Part shown: one piece after another, positions 7,303 to 15,970 of the stretch
How the letters are laid out: each line of letters opens with the position of its first letter
How positions within the stretch are numbered: position 1 is the stretch's first letter
From: DATDOY01 sp035293045
GTDB taxonomy: Bacteria; Actinomycetota; Acidimicrobiia; IMCC26256; JACPCJ01
Reading direction: 5' to 3'
NCBI GenBank assembly: GCA_035293045.1
Contig: DATDOY010000113.1
Span: forward strand, 1 to 22,299
DNA length: 22,299 nt
Notes under the pieces: model-generated
Seen by the model: the letters and a program-made list of their open reading frames with translations, nothing else
Databases searched by the model: none
What the model was told of the DNA's origin: nothing
Program-made: the position numbers and the translations under genes

Positions 7303-8189
7303 ACGGCCCTCACCACCGGGGCGAAGGCCCGCGCCGGCGCTCGCTTCAGCGCGGTGGTCGTGAACCGGAACGGCTTCCACCCCTCGTCGACAAGGTCGTT
7401 CTGTCGAACCCGGTCGTCGTCGAACACCCGACGGGCCGAGTGGGGCACGAAGCCATCGAACTCCAGCACCACGCGCTGGTCGGGGAAGGCCGCGTCGAGC
7501 TCCCTCCATTGGCCGCCGACCCACACGCGGTAGTTCGGGATCGGGTCAGGCAGCCCGTAACGACGACAGAGCCGGAGCACCAGCGCCTCCCACTCGTTGC
7601 GGGCACGCTCGAGATCGGGGTGGCGAGACTCGAGGATCCGCAGGACGGCGGCGCACCCTGGCCGCCGGGGCGTCAGGAGTCGGGTCGCACACGACTCCAG
7701 CCTTTGGCGGTTGACCACCCCCGTGACGAGGGCCCGGTCGACGGCCTCCTCGAACTGGTCCGGAGGGAGGATGCCTCCCAGGTCCACCAAAGTGCGCGCC
7801 GGCTTCGTGCACGGGACCCCGCCGACGCGGGTGACGTCCGCGCCGGAGAGGTCGGCGACGATCCTCACCTCAGGCCGGCGATGTCGTCGCCCCGCATGGC
7901 CCCGAGTGACGGCCACCTCGAGTGGACCTTCCGGAACGAGCCCGAACAGCGCGCCCGCGGCACGGCCCGAGGCAATCCCGTCGGTCGCGAGCGACAGCGC
8001 CATGAGTCGCTGCCGCCACGTCAGCGGCGGTGCCGCCGTCACGCGGAACACGTGAGGCTCGATCTCCTCCCACTCTCGAGACTCGACGCGCCGGCGGATC
8101 GTCGGATAGCTCAGGCCCCGTGCGTGCGCTTGTGCACGAGTGAAGAGCCCGAGCTGCGTGCGGGCCAGCGCGGTGAGCGTTCGAGCCAC
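7284..8189 (-). CDS. AbiEi-like winged-helix / DUF559 PD-(D/E)XK nuclease-like protein
   Basis: A 301-residue protein with the common actinobacterial two-part layout. The N-terminal AbiEi-antitoxin-like DNA-binding region (about 1-65) reads ARTQLGLFTRAQAHARGLS, then TIRRRVESREWEEIEPHVFRV. The C-terminal DUF559/Vsr-like nuclease domain (about 195-280) has Glu199/201, Asp232, ExD at 243-245 and the end motif DDDRVRQNDLVDEGWKPFRF. The GTG at 8189 is preferred because GGGGAGGGG lies 6 bases upstream; a GTG at 8267 would add 26 unlikely residues. Neither a toxin gene nor a methylase is adjacent. It looks accessory within a catabolic locus. Its biological role is not known to me. Confidence 0.8.
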   Translation of the reverse strand: MARTLTALARTQLGLFTRAQAHARGLSYPTIRRRVESREWEEIEPHVFRVTAAPPLTWRQRLMALSLATDGIASGRAAGALFGLVPEGPLEVAVTRGHAGRRHRRPEVRIVADLSGADVTRVGGVPCTKPARTLVDLGGILPPDQFEEAVDRALVTGVVNRQRLESCATRLLTPRRPGCAAVLRILESRHPDLERARNEWEALVLRLCRRYGLPDPIPNYRVWVGGQWRELDAAFPDQRVVLEFDGFVPHSARRVFDDDRVRQNDLVDEGWKPFRFTTTALKRAPARAFAPVVRAVKRGQK

Positions 8190-8277
8190 GGCGTCCCCTC
8201 CCCGGGTCGAGAGTTCAGAGAGGGGGAAGGGAACCCCCAGGTTCACATGAGGGTGTGACACCGACACCGCGCCCGCC

Positions 8278-8325
8278 CAAACGTGGGCCCGATTGAACGC
8301 AGGCGTTCATTGCTGCCCGCGTTTG
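8278..8325. repeat. Palindromic element, copy 2, carrying the stop of the YjdF-like gene
   Basis: The outer arms CAAACGTGGGC (8278-8288) and GCCCGCGTTTG (8315-8325) pair with one G-T wobble. The inner arms TGAACG (8294-8299) and CGTTCA (8304-8309) enclose CAGG. It is a direct copy of the element at 7257-7302, exactly 1023 bases away. It contains the last codons and stop (8309-8307) of the YjdF-like gene and lies upstream of the DUF559 gene. Both minus-strand proteins therefore end in the same element-encoded tail, KRGQK and KRGQQ. Confidence 0.8.
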
Positions 8326-8957
8326 GAACCCTCACTCGCCGTCGTCGCGGGCCGCACCTGTGAGATCCCCAGGAATACCGCGGTGGTCGCGGCGCCGGCG
8401 AGGTTGAACACGAGGTCCCATCCCATGTTGTCGAAGCCGCCGATGTGCAGCCCCGAGAACCGCTGCGCGGACAGGAACTCGTAGACCTCGTTGATCGCCC
8501 CGCACGCGACGCCCATCATCGCGGCGAGCGCGGCGTGGCCGGCCGCCGTGGCGCGTCCGAAGTCGAGGAAGTGGGCGAGGAGTTCCCACGCCGCCACGGT
8601 CAGGACGGCGGTACCGACGAAGTGCACCAACTGGTCGTACTTCAGCAATCCGTCGACGAGCCAGGTGTCGTAGAGGATCGGCGCACCTCGTTGCCACGAC
8701 GGCATGATCCCGCCCGCCATGTGGAGTGCACCCGAAACGGCGAGAGCCCACGTGATGGGCCGGCTGAACTGCGCGACGCCGTGGATCAACCCGACGGTGA
8801 CGAGCAGCACCGTGATCACGAAGATGTACGACCACACACGGTCGTCGTGGCGGATGAGCCCGAAGGCGACGAACGCCGAGACATACGAGAACTTCATCGC
8901 CGCGGGGCCCGGATGCCGCTCCACGAGCACGCGGACCGCTCTCGCCGGGCTCGTCAC
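8307..8957 (-). CDS. YjdF-like (DUF2238) integral membrane protein
   Basis: A 216-residue hydrophobic protein with about five or six membrane segments, at roughly 22-36, 43-60, 68-85, 112-130, 141-156 and 182-198. Conserved polar residues typical of the YjdF/DUF2238 family are visible: YDQLVHF (107-113), NEVYEF (156-161) and the FDNMGWDLVFNLAGA block (175-189). The GTG at 8957 overlaps the stop of the upstream secreted-protein gene as GTGA. A longer frame from 9173 reads low-complexity Arg-rich sequence and is rejected. Function is unknown. The last residues (SKRGQQ) come from the palindromic element. Confidence 0.75.
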   Translation of the reverse strand: MTSPARAVRVLVERHPGPAAMKFSYVSAFVAFGLIRHDDRVWSYIFVITVLLVTVGLIHGVAQFSRPITWALAVSGALHMAGGIMPSWQRGAPILYDTWLVDGLLKYDQLVHFVGTAVLTVAAWELLAHFLDFGRATAAGHAALAAMMGVACGAINEVYEFLSAQRFSGLHIGGFDNMGWDLVFNLAGAATTAVFLGISQVRPATTASEGSKRGQQ

Positions 8958-9370
8958 GGGCCGGCACCGCCGCGCCCGCGTCGAATGCCGACGGCGACCC
9001 ACGCCGTGAAGACGATCAGAAACAACAGCACGGCGAGGGTGGCGAGCGCGGCCTGACCCGGCTTCTCCTCGGCGCGCGGCGCGGCCTGGCGCGCCGGCCG
9101 GTCCTCGGGGGAGAACGAGTCGCCTGCGGTGCAGTTCGGGTCGAGGAACTCGGAGTCCGACCCCGCTTCGCAACTCGAGTCGCCGACGGGTGAGGTCGAG
9201 TCGCCCGTGTCGGACGTGCCGCCCGACGAACCGTCACTCGGCGCCTCGGCGCTCGGGCGCCCCTGCGGGGCCTCGCCCGAGCCACCGCCCGAGGATCCGT
9301 CGGCCTGCGCGAGCACCGACGAGAGCGCGAGAACGCCCACGAGCGCGAGTTCGGCGAGCCGGCCCACCAC
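8954..9370 (-). CDS. Small exported Ser/Gly-rich protein with C-terminal membrane anchor
   Basis: A 138-residue protein of unknown function. The N-terminus is a signal-peptide-like segment (GRLAELALVGVLALSSVLAQ), followed by a low-complexity extracytoplasmic region rich in Ser, Gly, Asp and Pro with two cysteines (SSCEAGSD and DPNCTAGD). A C-terminal membrane helix (ALATLAVLLFLIVFTAWVAV) ends in RRGRG. Three tandem GTG codons (9373, 9370, 9367) could start it; 9370 is chosen because a TACCAT box ends 7 bases upstream, as for a leaderless transcript. It overlaps the YjdF-like gene by 4 bases, so the two may form a membrane pair. Confidence 0.65.
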   Translation of the reverse strand: MVGRLAELALVGVLALSSVLAQADGSSGGGSGEAPQGRPSAEAPSDGSSGGTSDTGDSTSPVGDSSCEAGSDSEFLDPNCTAGDSFSPEDRPARQAAPRAEEKPGQAALATLAVLLFLIVFTAWVAVGIRRGRGGAGP

Positions 9371-9377
9371 CACGCGG

Positions 9378-9383
9378 ATGGTA
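9378..9383 (-). promoter_or_regulatory. Leaderless-type -10 box (TACCAT) for the exported protein-YjdF pair
   Basis: On the minus strand TACCAT fits the actinobacterial -10 pattern TANNNT and lies 4 to 10 bases before the three tandem GTG codons. It is in the 66-base gap divergent from the SDR gene at 9437. No clear -35 was seen. Confidence 0.4.
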
Positions 9384-9436
9384 CGTAGTGGGTCGTCGGA
9401 CCACGCGGACCTTCGCCGTCGTGACAGTCTGGGCGC

Positions 9437-10204
<768 letters not shown>

Positions 10205-10217
10205 CCCAACTCGCAAT

Positions 10218-10259
10218 GTGTGAGTGTCTGCCCGCCGATAGGCGGGCAGACACTCACAC
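10218..10259. repeat. 19-bp perfect inverted repeat, copy 2 of the two-copy hairpin family
   Basis: The arms 10218-10236 (GTGTGAGTGTCTGCCCGCC) and 10241-10259 are perfect complements around a GATA loop. The arms differ from copy 1 (1262-1305) at essentially one compensated position (GGC in copy 1, GCC here), so pairing is kept although the sequence changed. It lies between the convergent ends of the SDR (10204) and ipdF (10277) and probably serves as a two-way terminator-like structure. No T-tract is visible. Confidence 0.85.
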
Positions 10260-10276
10260 TCTGCAAGTCGATGGGG

Positions 10277-11053
10277 TCACGGATGTTGGGAGCTGACCGA
10301 CACGACCTCGCCCGTCATGTACGACGAGTAGTCGCTGGCGAGGAAGACGATCACGTTGGCGACCTCCCACGGTTCGGCGGGTCGTCCGAACGCCTCGCGC
10401 GCCAGCAACTCGTCGAGCGTCTCCTGCGCCACCACCTTCTCGAGGAACGGGTGCATGGCGAACGACGGCGACACCGCATTCACCCGCACTCCGAACGGCG
10501 CCGCCTCCATCGCCGCACACCGCGTGAGCGCCATCACCCCCGCCTTCGCCGCGGCGTAGTGCGCCTGACCGGCCTGGGCGCGCCACCCGAGGATGCTGGC
10601 GTTGTTGACGATCACGCCCTCGCCCCGCTCGCACATGTGGCGCAACGCCGCGCGCGTGCACCGCATGGCGCCGTTGAGCGTGACGTCGAGGACGCGCATC
10701 CAGTCCTCGTCGGCCATGTCGACCAAGTTGGCCGTCCCGCCGAGCCCGGCGTTGTTCACCGCGACGTCGACGCGCCCGTGCGCGGCGATGGCGGCGTCAA
10801 AGAGACCCTGGACGTCTTCCTCAACGGTGACGTCACAGAGCACCGCGAGGGGGAGGCCGCCCGCGATCGCTCCGATGGCCTCGGCCGCCTCCTGCAACCG
10901 TCGCTCGTGGAGGTCGGAGACCACCACCGTGGCGCCCTCCTCCGCCGCCCGCTTCGCGGTGGCGAAGCCGATGCCCGCACCGGCCGCCGCCGTCACCACC
11001 ACCACCTTCCCCGAGAGAAGGGCGTGGCCGTCGGGATACTGAGGAGCGCTCAT
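10277..11053 (-). CDS. ipdF: IpdF, SDR of HIP catabolism
   Basis: A 258-residue short-chain dehydrogenase that matches mycobacterial IpdF (Rv3559c) through most of its length. Shared blocks include LSGKVVVVTAAAGAGIG, VVVSDLHERRL, VNNAGLGG, VIVNNASILGWRAQ, HYAAAKAGVMALTRC, RPAEPWEVA, FLASDYSSYMTGEV and the QHP end. Catalytic residues are Ser153, Tyr166 and Lys170. IpdF is thought to act on the ring-C oxygen function of indane CoA intermediates. The ATG at 11053 overlaps the fadE30 stop as ATGA; the longer frame from 11248 is rejected. fadE30-ipdF adjacency is conserved with M. tuberculosis (Rv3560c-Rv3559c). Confidence 0.93.
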   Translation of the reverse strand: MSAPQYPDGHALLSGKVVVVTAAAGAGIGFATAKRAAEEGATVVVSDLHERRLQEAAEAIGAIAGGLPLAVLCDVTVEEDVQGLFDAAIAAHGRVDVAVNNAGLGGTANLVDMADEDWMRVLDVTLNGAMRCTRAALRHMCERGEGVIVNNASILGWRAQAGQAHYAAAKAGVMALTRCAAMEAAPFGVRVNAVSPSFAMHPFLEKVVAQETLDELLAREAFGRPAEPWEVANVIVFLASDYSSYMTGEVVSVSSQHP

Positions 11054-12234
11054 GACGGGGAAGGCTCGCGCGGAAGACCGAGCGCGCGCTCTCCCACCAG
11101 GTTTCGCTGGATCTCGCTCGACCCGGCGTAGATCGTGTCGGACCGGGAAAACAGGAACATTGCCTGGAGCGGCGCGCCGTCGAGCATGGAGTTGGCGCCC
11201 TGCACGTCCATGGCGATCTCGCCGAGGCGACGGTGCCATTCCGACCACACCAGCTTGGTCACCGACGCCTCAGGCCCCGGCTCGACGCCCTTGGCGAGGG
11301 TCGAGAGCACGCGCATGGCGTTGAAGCGCATCACCTTCAGACCGACCCACGCGTCCGCGAGCCGCTGTCGGACCACCGGGTCGCGGCTGGCGCCCGTCCG
11401 CACGGCGAGGTCGGTCACAAGGCGCAACTCGCGCTCGAAGCCGATCTGTTGCCCGAAGGTGAACGTCCCGCGCTCGAAGGCGAGGGTCCCCATGGCGACG
11501 CGCCAGCCGTCGTTGGGCTCGCCCACGATGTTGGACGCATCCGTCCGCGCGCCGTCGAAGAACACCTCGTTGAACTCCGACGTGCCCGTGATCTGGACGA
11601 TCGGACGGATCTCGACGCCGGCCTGGCGCATGGGCACGAGGAGATAGGAGATCCCCTTGTGCTTCGGCGCGTCGCGATCGGTCCGGCACACCACGAAACA
11701 CCAGTCGGACCAGGTGGCCAGGCTCGTCCACACCTTTTGGCCGGTGACCACCCACTCGCCGGCACGCCCCGACGACGGGTCCATCTCCGCTGTGGTCTTC
11801 ACGTTGGCGAGGTCGGATCCGGCGTCGGGCTCGGAGTACCCCTGGCACCAGAGTTCCTCGGCGGCGCGGATCTTGGGGAGGAACCGCGCCCGTTGGTCGT
11901 CGGTGCCGAATGCCATGATCGTGGGACCGAGCAGGCCCTCGCCGATGAGCCCGACGCGGGCCGGCGCGTCGGCGCGGGCGTACTCCTCGTAGAAGATCAC
12001 CTGCTGGGTGAGCGGCAGGTCGCGACCACCGTGCTCGACGGGCCACCCCAAGCAGATCCATCCGTCGGCGGCAAGGCGGCGCTCCCACACCAGCCGCTCG
12101 TCGAACGCCTCGTGTTCGGAACCCGACCCGCCGAGCCCGCGGAGCGCGGAGAACTCGCCCGTGAGCAGCTCCTCGAGGTACTCGCGCACCTCGACCCGGA
12201 ACGCCTCGTCGGAGGCGGAGAAGGCGAGGTCCAT
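11050..12234 (-). CDS. fadE30: Acyl-CoA dehydrogenase FadE30 / IpdE1
   Basis: A 394-residue acyl-CoA dehydrogenase matching FadE30. Shared blocks include EFSALRGLGGSGSEHEAF, CLGWPVEHGGR, FYEEYARADAP, LWCQGYSEPDAGSDLA, QKVWTSLA, GISYLLVP, RPIVQITGTSEFNEVFFDGARTDA and DTIYAGSSEIQRN. FadE30 is IpdE1, the large subunit of the heterotetrameric IpdE1-IpdE2 dehydrogenase that acts on the propionate side chain of HIP-derived CoA esters. The medium-chain-type catalytic Glu position is Ala370. No small IpdE2-like partner lies beside it, so the partner may be the gene cut at the left edge or lie outside. Its ATG overlaps the ligase stop by one base (TGATG). Confidence 0.92.
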   Translation of the reverse strand: MDLAFSASDEAFRVEVREYLEELLTGEFSALRGLGGSGSEHEAFDERLVWERRLAADGWICLGWPVEHGGRDLPLTQQVIFYEEYARADAPARVGLIGEGLLGPTIMAFGTDDQRARFLPKIRAAEELWCQGYSEPDAGSDLANVKTTAEMDPSSGRAGEWVVTGQKVWTSLATWSDWCFVVCRTDRDAPKHKGISYLLVPMRQAGVEIRPIVQITGTSEFNEVFFDGARTDASNIVGEPNDGWRVAMGTLAFERGTFTFGQQIGFERELRLVTDLAVRTGASRDPVVRQRLADAWVGLKVMRFNAMRVLSTLAKGVEPGPEASVTKLVWSEWHRRLGEIAMDVQGANSMLDGAPLQAMFLFSRSDTIYAGSSEIQRNLVGERALGLPREPSPS

Positions 12235-13676
12235 CAGCCGGGCGACTCGGCGGCGAGGGCTTCGAGGGCCCTGCGGTCGAGCTTGTGCATGGCGGTCAAG
12301 GGAAGAGCATCCACGACGACGACGTGCTCGGGCAGTTTGTACGCCGCCAAATGCGGGGCCGCGAACTCCCGGAGCGCTTCGATGGTCGGCGCCGCCCCGC
12401 TCGACACGACCACCGCCACGCCGACCTCCCCCATGACCTCGTCGGCGCGCGGCGCCACGGCGACGTCAACGATCTGAGGGTGCTGCGACAGGACGGCCTC
12501 GACCTGGGCGGGATAGACGTTGTATCCCCCGCGCACGTACATCTCCTTGACCCGGCCGGCGAGGCGGAGGCATCCGGCGTCGTCGAGGTGGCCGAGGTCG
12601 CCCGTGCGGAGAAAGCCGTCGGGATGAAAGGCGGCCGCCGTCGCCTCGGGATCGCGCCAGTAGCCCACCATGGTGGTGGGGCTGCGAAGACACACCTCGC
12701 CGACCTCGCCCGGCGGCGCGCCTGCGCCGTCCTCGTCGCGAATCGCCACCTCGATGGGTCCTCGCGGCCGCCCTTCGCTGCTCAGCGCCTCGGCGTCGGT
12801 CGCGCCAAAGGTCGTGCCCGTCCCGCATCCGCCGGACTCCGTCGACGAGTAGCGCACGGAGAGCTCTGCGCCGAAACGCTCGATGATCTCCGCTCGCAAC
12901 GCCGGTGACGCCGGCCCTCCGCCCAGGGTCACGGCCGTGAGAGCGCCGAGGTCGGTGTCGTCGAAGGCCGGTGACCGCAGCATCAGGGCGAACTGCGACG
13001 GCACCCCTCCGAGCGCCGCCATGCGGTGGCGGGCGGCGAGCCTGAGGGCTTCTTCGGGTCGCCATCGATCCATGAGGACCTGCGTCGCGCCCAGCCGCAG
13101 ATACCACGCCAGCTTGGTGGTGAAGCCGATGTGGCAGAACTCGGTCGACGCCAACATCGGGCCGCCGCCGTCCCACGCGTCGAGACCGACGTCGACCGCG
13201 CAGATGGCGGCGATGCGCGCCTCGTCGAAGACGGCACCCTTCGGAAGCCCCGTTGTCCCCGAGGTGAAGACGACGGCGACGGGACGGGAGAGGTCATCCG
13301 GCAGCGCGACCAGATCCGCGGCGTCGCCCGCGACGGATGCGAGCTCGTCGACTTGGTCGGCGGACTCGACGACGAGCCGCGCGTCGACCATCTCGACGAG
13401 CGCGGCCCGCTCTCCCGGCGCCAATCGGGTGTTGACGCCCGCGGCCGCCGCTCCGACCTTCACCGCGGCGAGGTAGGCGACGACGTACTCCGGTATCGAC
13501 GGGAGGGTGAGGGCGACGACGTCCCGCTCACGAACCCCGGCGCGGGTCATCCCGACGGCGACGGCGTCGGAACGTGCGTCGACCTCGGCATACGACCACG
13601 GCCGGCCGGCCGCGTCGATCAGGAGCGGGCGGTCCCCGAACCGGCGCGCCGCCTCACGAATGGAGGCCGCGAGCAC
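12234..13676 (-). CDS. AMP-forming acyl-CoA synthetase, substrate uncertain
   Basis: A 480-residue ANL-superfamily ligase that would activate a carboxylic acid to a CoA ester through an acyl-adenylate. Motifs are TSGTTGLPKG (138-147), YSSTESGG, TGDLGHLD, VKEMYVRGGYNVYPAQVE and a C-terminal catalytic-type Lys465 in MHKLDRR. The stretch before the P-loop is short compared with typical family members. It sits where mycobacteria have fadD3 (next to fadE30), but its sequence is less like FadD3 than the gene at 20156. Its substrate may be another steroid or side-chain acid. The GTG start at 13676 has no clear ribosome site. The 104-base gap upstream holds only a small GC hairpin (CGGCCG-CATC-CGGCCG). 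Confidence 0.85.
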   Translation of the reverse strand: MLAASIREAARRFGDRPLLIDAAGRPWSYAEVDARSDAVAVGMTRAGVRERDVVALTLPSIPEYVVAYLAAVKVGAAAAGVNTRLAPGERAALVEMVDARLVVESADQVDELASVAGDAADLVALPDDLSRPVAVVFTSGTTGLPKGAVFDEARIAAICAVDVGLDAWDGGGPMLASTEFCHIGFTTKLAWYLRLGATQVLMDRWRPEEALRLAARHRMAALGGVPSQFALMLRSPAFDDTDLGALTAVTLGGGPASPALRAEIIERFGAELSVRYSSTESGGCGTGTTFGATDAEALSSEGRPRGPIEVAIRDEDGAGAPPGEVGEVCLRSPTTMVGYWRDPEATAAAFHPDGFLRTGDLGHLDDAGCLRLAGRVKEMYVRGGYNVYPAQVEAVLSQHPQIVDVAVAPRADEVMGEVGVAVVVSSGAAPTIEALREFAAPHLAAYKLPEHVVVVDALPLTAMHKLDRRALEALAAESPG

Positions 13677-13780
13677 CGATCACCGTCGCTTGTGCGCGAT
13701 CCCGGCCGCATCCGGCCGCGCAACAGCACGGAAGCGCAGGAGCGGGAACCGCAGTGGGACGCGCAGGGGATGGCGCGGGA

Positions 13781-14971
13781 TCAGGAGCGGGGGACCTGCG
13801 ACCACGGGACGTCCTTGTCACCGCGCGGTTCGCCGGGGAGGCCGAGCACGCGCTCGCCGAGGATGTTGCGCATGATCTCCGACGTCCCACCCTCGATGGT
13901 GTTGGCCCGAGACCGCAGGAACGCCTTGCGCGGGTCCCCTCCCGCCTCGTACGAGGCCTCATCGGGTCGTCGCATGGCGTACCCGCCGTCGGGATAGAGC
14001 ATCGAGTCGGCTCCCATGATCGCCATGCACAGCTTGCGCACGCGCTTGTTGTGCTCGGCGTACACCAACTTGCCGACCGATCCCTCCGGTCCCGGCACCC
14101 CTTGCCGCCGGTTCGCCGAGGCCCGCATGCCGGTGAAGCGCATGACCTCTCCCTCGACCCACAACCGCATCAGCTCGTCGCGCAACACCGGGTCGTCGCG
14201 TCCGTACTCCTTCCACAGCTTGACGGCGATCGCGGACGGTCCGGCGCCGCGGCGCTCCGATCCGTCGCTGCCCAAGGCGGTGCGTTCGTTCATCAGCGTC
14301 GTGATGGCGACGTTCCACCCCTCCCCGACGCCGGCGAGGCGTTGGTCGTCGGGGATGCGCGCGTCCGTGAAATAGACCTCGTTGAACTCCGCCTCGCCGG
14401 TGATCTGGCGGAGGGGCCGCACTTCGACCCCCGGCGCGTGCATGTCCACCACGAAATAGGTGAGGCCGCGGTGCTTGGGGACGTCCGGTTCGGTGCGGGC
14501 GACGATCATGCCCCACTTCGCCGTGTGGGCGAGGGTGGTCCACACCTTCTGGCCGTTGACGAGCCACTCGTCGCCGTCGCGCTCGGCGCGCGTGGCGAGC
14601 CCGGCGACGTCAGACCCCGCGCCCGGCTCGGAGAACAACTGACACCACACCTCTTGCGCCGTGAAGAGGGGGCGGAGCCAGCGTTGCTTTTGGGCGTCGG
14701 TGCCGTGGGCGACCACCGTCGGCGCGCCCATGCCCATGCCGATGACGTTGCGCAACAGGTTGGACATCGGCGCTTTGGCCGCCCGCAGCTCCCGCAACAC
14801 CACCGAATGGAGCTTCGGTGAGAGTCCGAGACCCCCGAACCCTTCCGGAAAGTGCACCCACGCCAGCCCGAGATCGAACTGCGCGCCCCAGAAATCGACC
14901 TCGGGCGTCGACGCAGGAGGATGGCCTGCCAACAGCTCGCGCACACGATCGAGAACCATCGCTTCGCTCAC
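13781..14971 (-). CDS. Acyl-CoA dehydrogenase (FadE family)
   Basis: A 396-residue acyl-CoA dehydrogenase. Motifs are CQLFSEPGAGSDVAG, NGQKVWTTLAH, GLTYFVVDM, RQITGEAEFNEVYF and TIEGGTSEIMRN near the C-terminus. Unlike FadE30 and FadE31 it has Glu360 at the classical catalytic-base position, so it may be self-sufficient or the catalytic partner in a heteromer. The N-terminal helix is shorter than usual, but the GTG at 14971 has GAGGAG at a good distance upstream. It lies 30 bases after the nitrilase gene, apparently in the same transcript. I could not assign it to a numbered FadE. Confidence 0.88.
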   Translation of the reverse strand: MSEAMVLDRVRELLAGHPPASTPEVDFWGAQFDLGLAWVHFPEGFGGLGLSPKLHSVVLRELRAAKAPMSNLLRNVIGMGMGAPTVVAHGTDAQKQRWLRPLFTAQEVWCQLFSEPGAGSDVAGLATRAERDGDEWLVNGQKVWTTLAHTAKWGMIVARTEPDVPKHRGLTYFVVDMHAPGVEVRPLRQITGEAEFNEVYFTDARIPDDQRLAGVGEGWNVAITTLMNERTALGSDGSERRGAGPSAIAVKLWKEYGRDDPVLRDELMRLWVEGEVMRFTGMRASANRRQGVPGPEGSVGKLVYAEHNKRVRKLCMAIMGADSMLYPDGGYAMRRPDEASYEAGGDPRKAFLRSRANTIEGGTSEIMRNILGERVLGLPGEPRGDKDVPWSQVPRS

Positions 14972-15001
14972 GCACCACTCCTCGGTCGGAACCTTCCCCG
15001 A

Positions 15002-15964
15002 TCAGGTCTCGGGTGCCTCATCCTCGCGCTCGGAGGGATCGTCCGTGAACGCGACGGCCGACTGCGCACGCCGGTCGACGGTCAGCCGAAGGACGTCGGG
15101 ACGCGCGTAGTGCCCGACCGCATCGAACTGCCGACGGATGGCCCGGGCCCGGTCGATGTCGAGCTCCGCGTACACGATCCCCTCGGTCTCCTCGAGGGGG
15201 CCGGCGAGGATCTCGCCGTCGGGCCCGCAGATCACCGTGTTCCCGCGAGCCAGCCAGTCCTCGTCTCCCCCATACAGCTCGTCGGCGCGGGGCAGGTCGC
15301 GGGGGATGTCGGATCCGCGGAGACAGAACGTCACGCCGATCACATAGATGCGCCCTTCCTTGGCGATGTGGCGCATCGACGGCACCCACATGTCGGAGTT
15401 GTCCCACGTGGGAGCGACGTACACGTCGATGCCCAAGCCGTAGAGCGCGGCGCGCGCGAGGGGCATGTAGTTCTCCCAGCACGTGAGCCCGCCAACGCGC
15501 CCGAAGGGCGTGTCAAAGACCTCGAGCCGGGAGCCGTCGCCGAAGCCCCACACGAGTCGCTCACCTCCGGTCGGCATCAGCTTGCGGTGTCGCCCGAGCA
15601 ACGATCCGTCGGGGCCGAACCACAGCTGCGTGTTGTAAAGCGTCCCGGCGTCCCGCTCGTTCACCCCGATCGAGAGGTAGGCCTCGGCATCCCGAGCCAT
15701 CTGGCCGAGCGCGTCCGTCGCCGAGGACGGCACGTCGACCGACTGATCGTGGAGCCGCTCGTACCACGGGCCGTCGGCCCACGGCGTGGTGCGCCAGACC
15801 CAGTCGGGATATCCCGGCACGAACGTCTCGGGGAAGGCGATCAACGACGCGCCGTTCCCGGCGGCCTCCTTGACCAGCCCCGCCACCTTGTCGAGGGTCG
15901 CCTCGCGGTCGAGGAAGACGGGTGCGGCCTGGACCGCCGCAGCGGTGACGCGGAGGTTGGACAT
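15002..15964 (-). CDS. Nitrilase (aliphatic/aryl nitrilase-type carbon-nitrogen hydrolase)
   Basis: A 320-residue nitrilase-superfamily enzyme with the full Glu-Lys-Cys triad: Glu46 in FPETFVPGYPDW, Lys128 in HRKLMPTGGERLVWG (with Glu135) and Cys162 in GLTCWENYMPLAR. The GLTCWENYMPL context is typical of true nitrilases (nitrile to acid plus ammonia) rather than amidases. It is the first gene of the run leading to fadE30-ipdF. The ATG at 15964 follows a TACCGT -10-like box by 6 bases, suggesting a leaderless transcript. The substrate is unknown. Production of a carboxylate for the downstream ligase is speculation. Confidence 0.9.
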   Translation of the reverse strand: MSNLRVTAAAVQAAPVFLDREATLDKVAGLVKEAAGNGASLIAFPETFVPGYPDWVWRTTPWADGPWYERLHDQSVDVPSSATDALGQMARDAEAYLSIGVNERDAGTLYNTQLWFGPDGSLLGRHRKLMPTGGERLVWGFGDGSRLEVFDTPFGRVGGLTCWENYMPLARAALYGLGIDVYVAPTWDNSDMWVPSMRHIAKEGRIYVIGVTFCLRGSDIPRDLPRADELYGGDEDWLARGNTVICGPDGEILAGPLEETEGIVYAELDIDRARAIRRQFDAVGHYARPDVLRLTVDRRAQSAVAFTDDPSEREDEAPET

Positions 15965-15970
15965 GGGCCG

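Noticed and set aside
8252..8262. GGTGTGACACC palindrome upstream of the DUF559 gene
   Set aside because: Short, single copy, and different in core and spacing from the TTCTGACG-N3-CGTCAGAA operator. Chance is likely in GC-rich DNA.
9374..9436. A further copy of the TetR operator before the SDR at 9437 (TGACAG, CATGACGCTTACAGG)
   Set aside because: Only one half resembles the motif, and the partner half does not match at the required spacing.
13677..13780. A small gene or terminator in the 104-base gap between the acyl-CoA dehydrogenase and the ligase
   Set aside because: Only a 6-bp CGGCCG stem is visible, no T-tract, and no open frame with a ribosome site.
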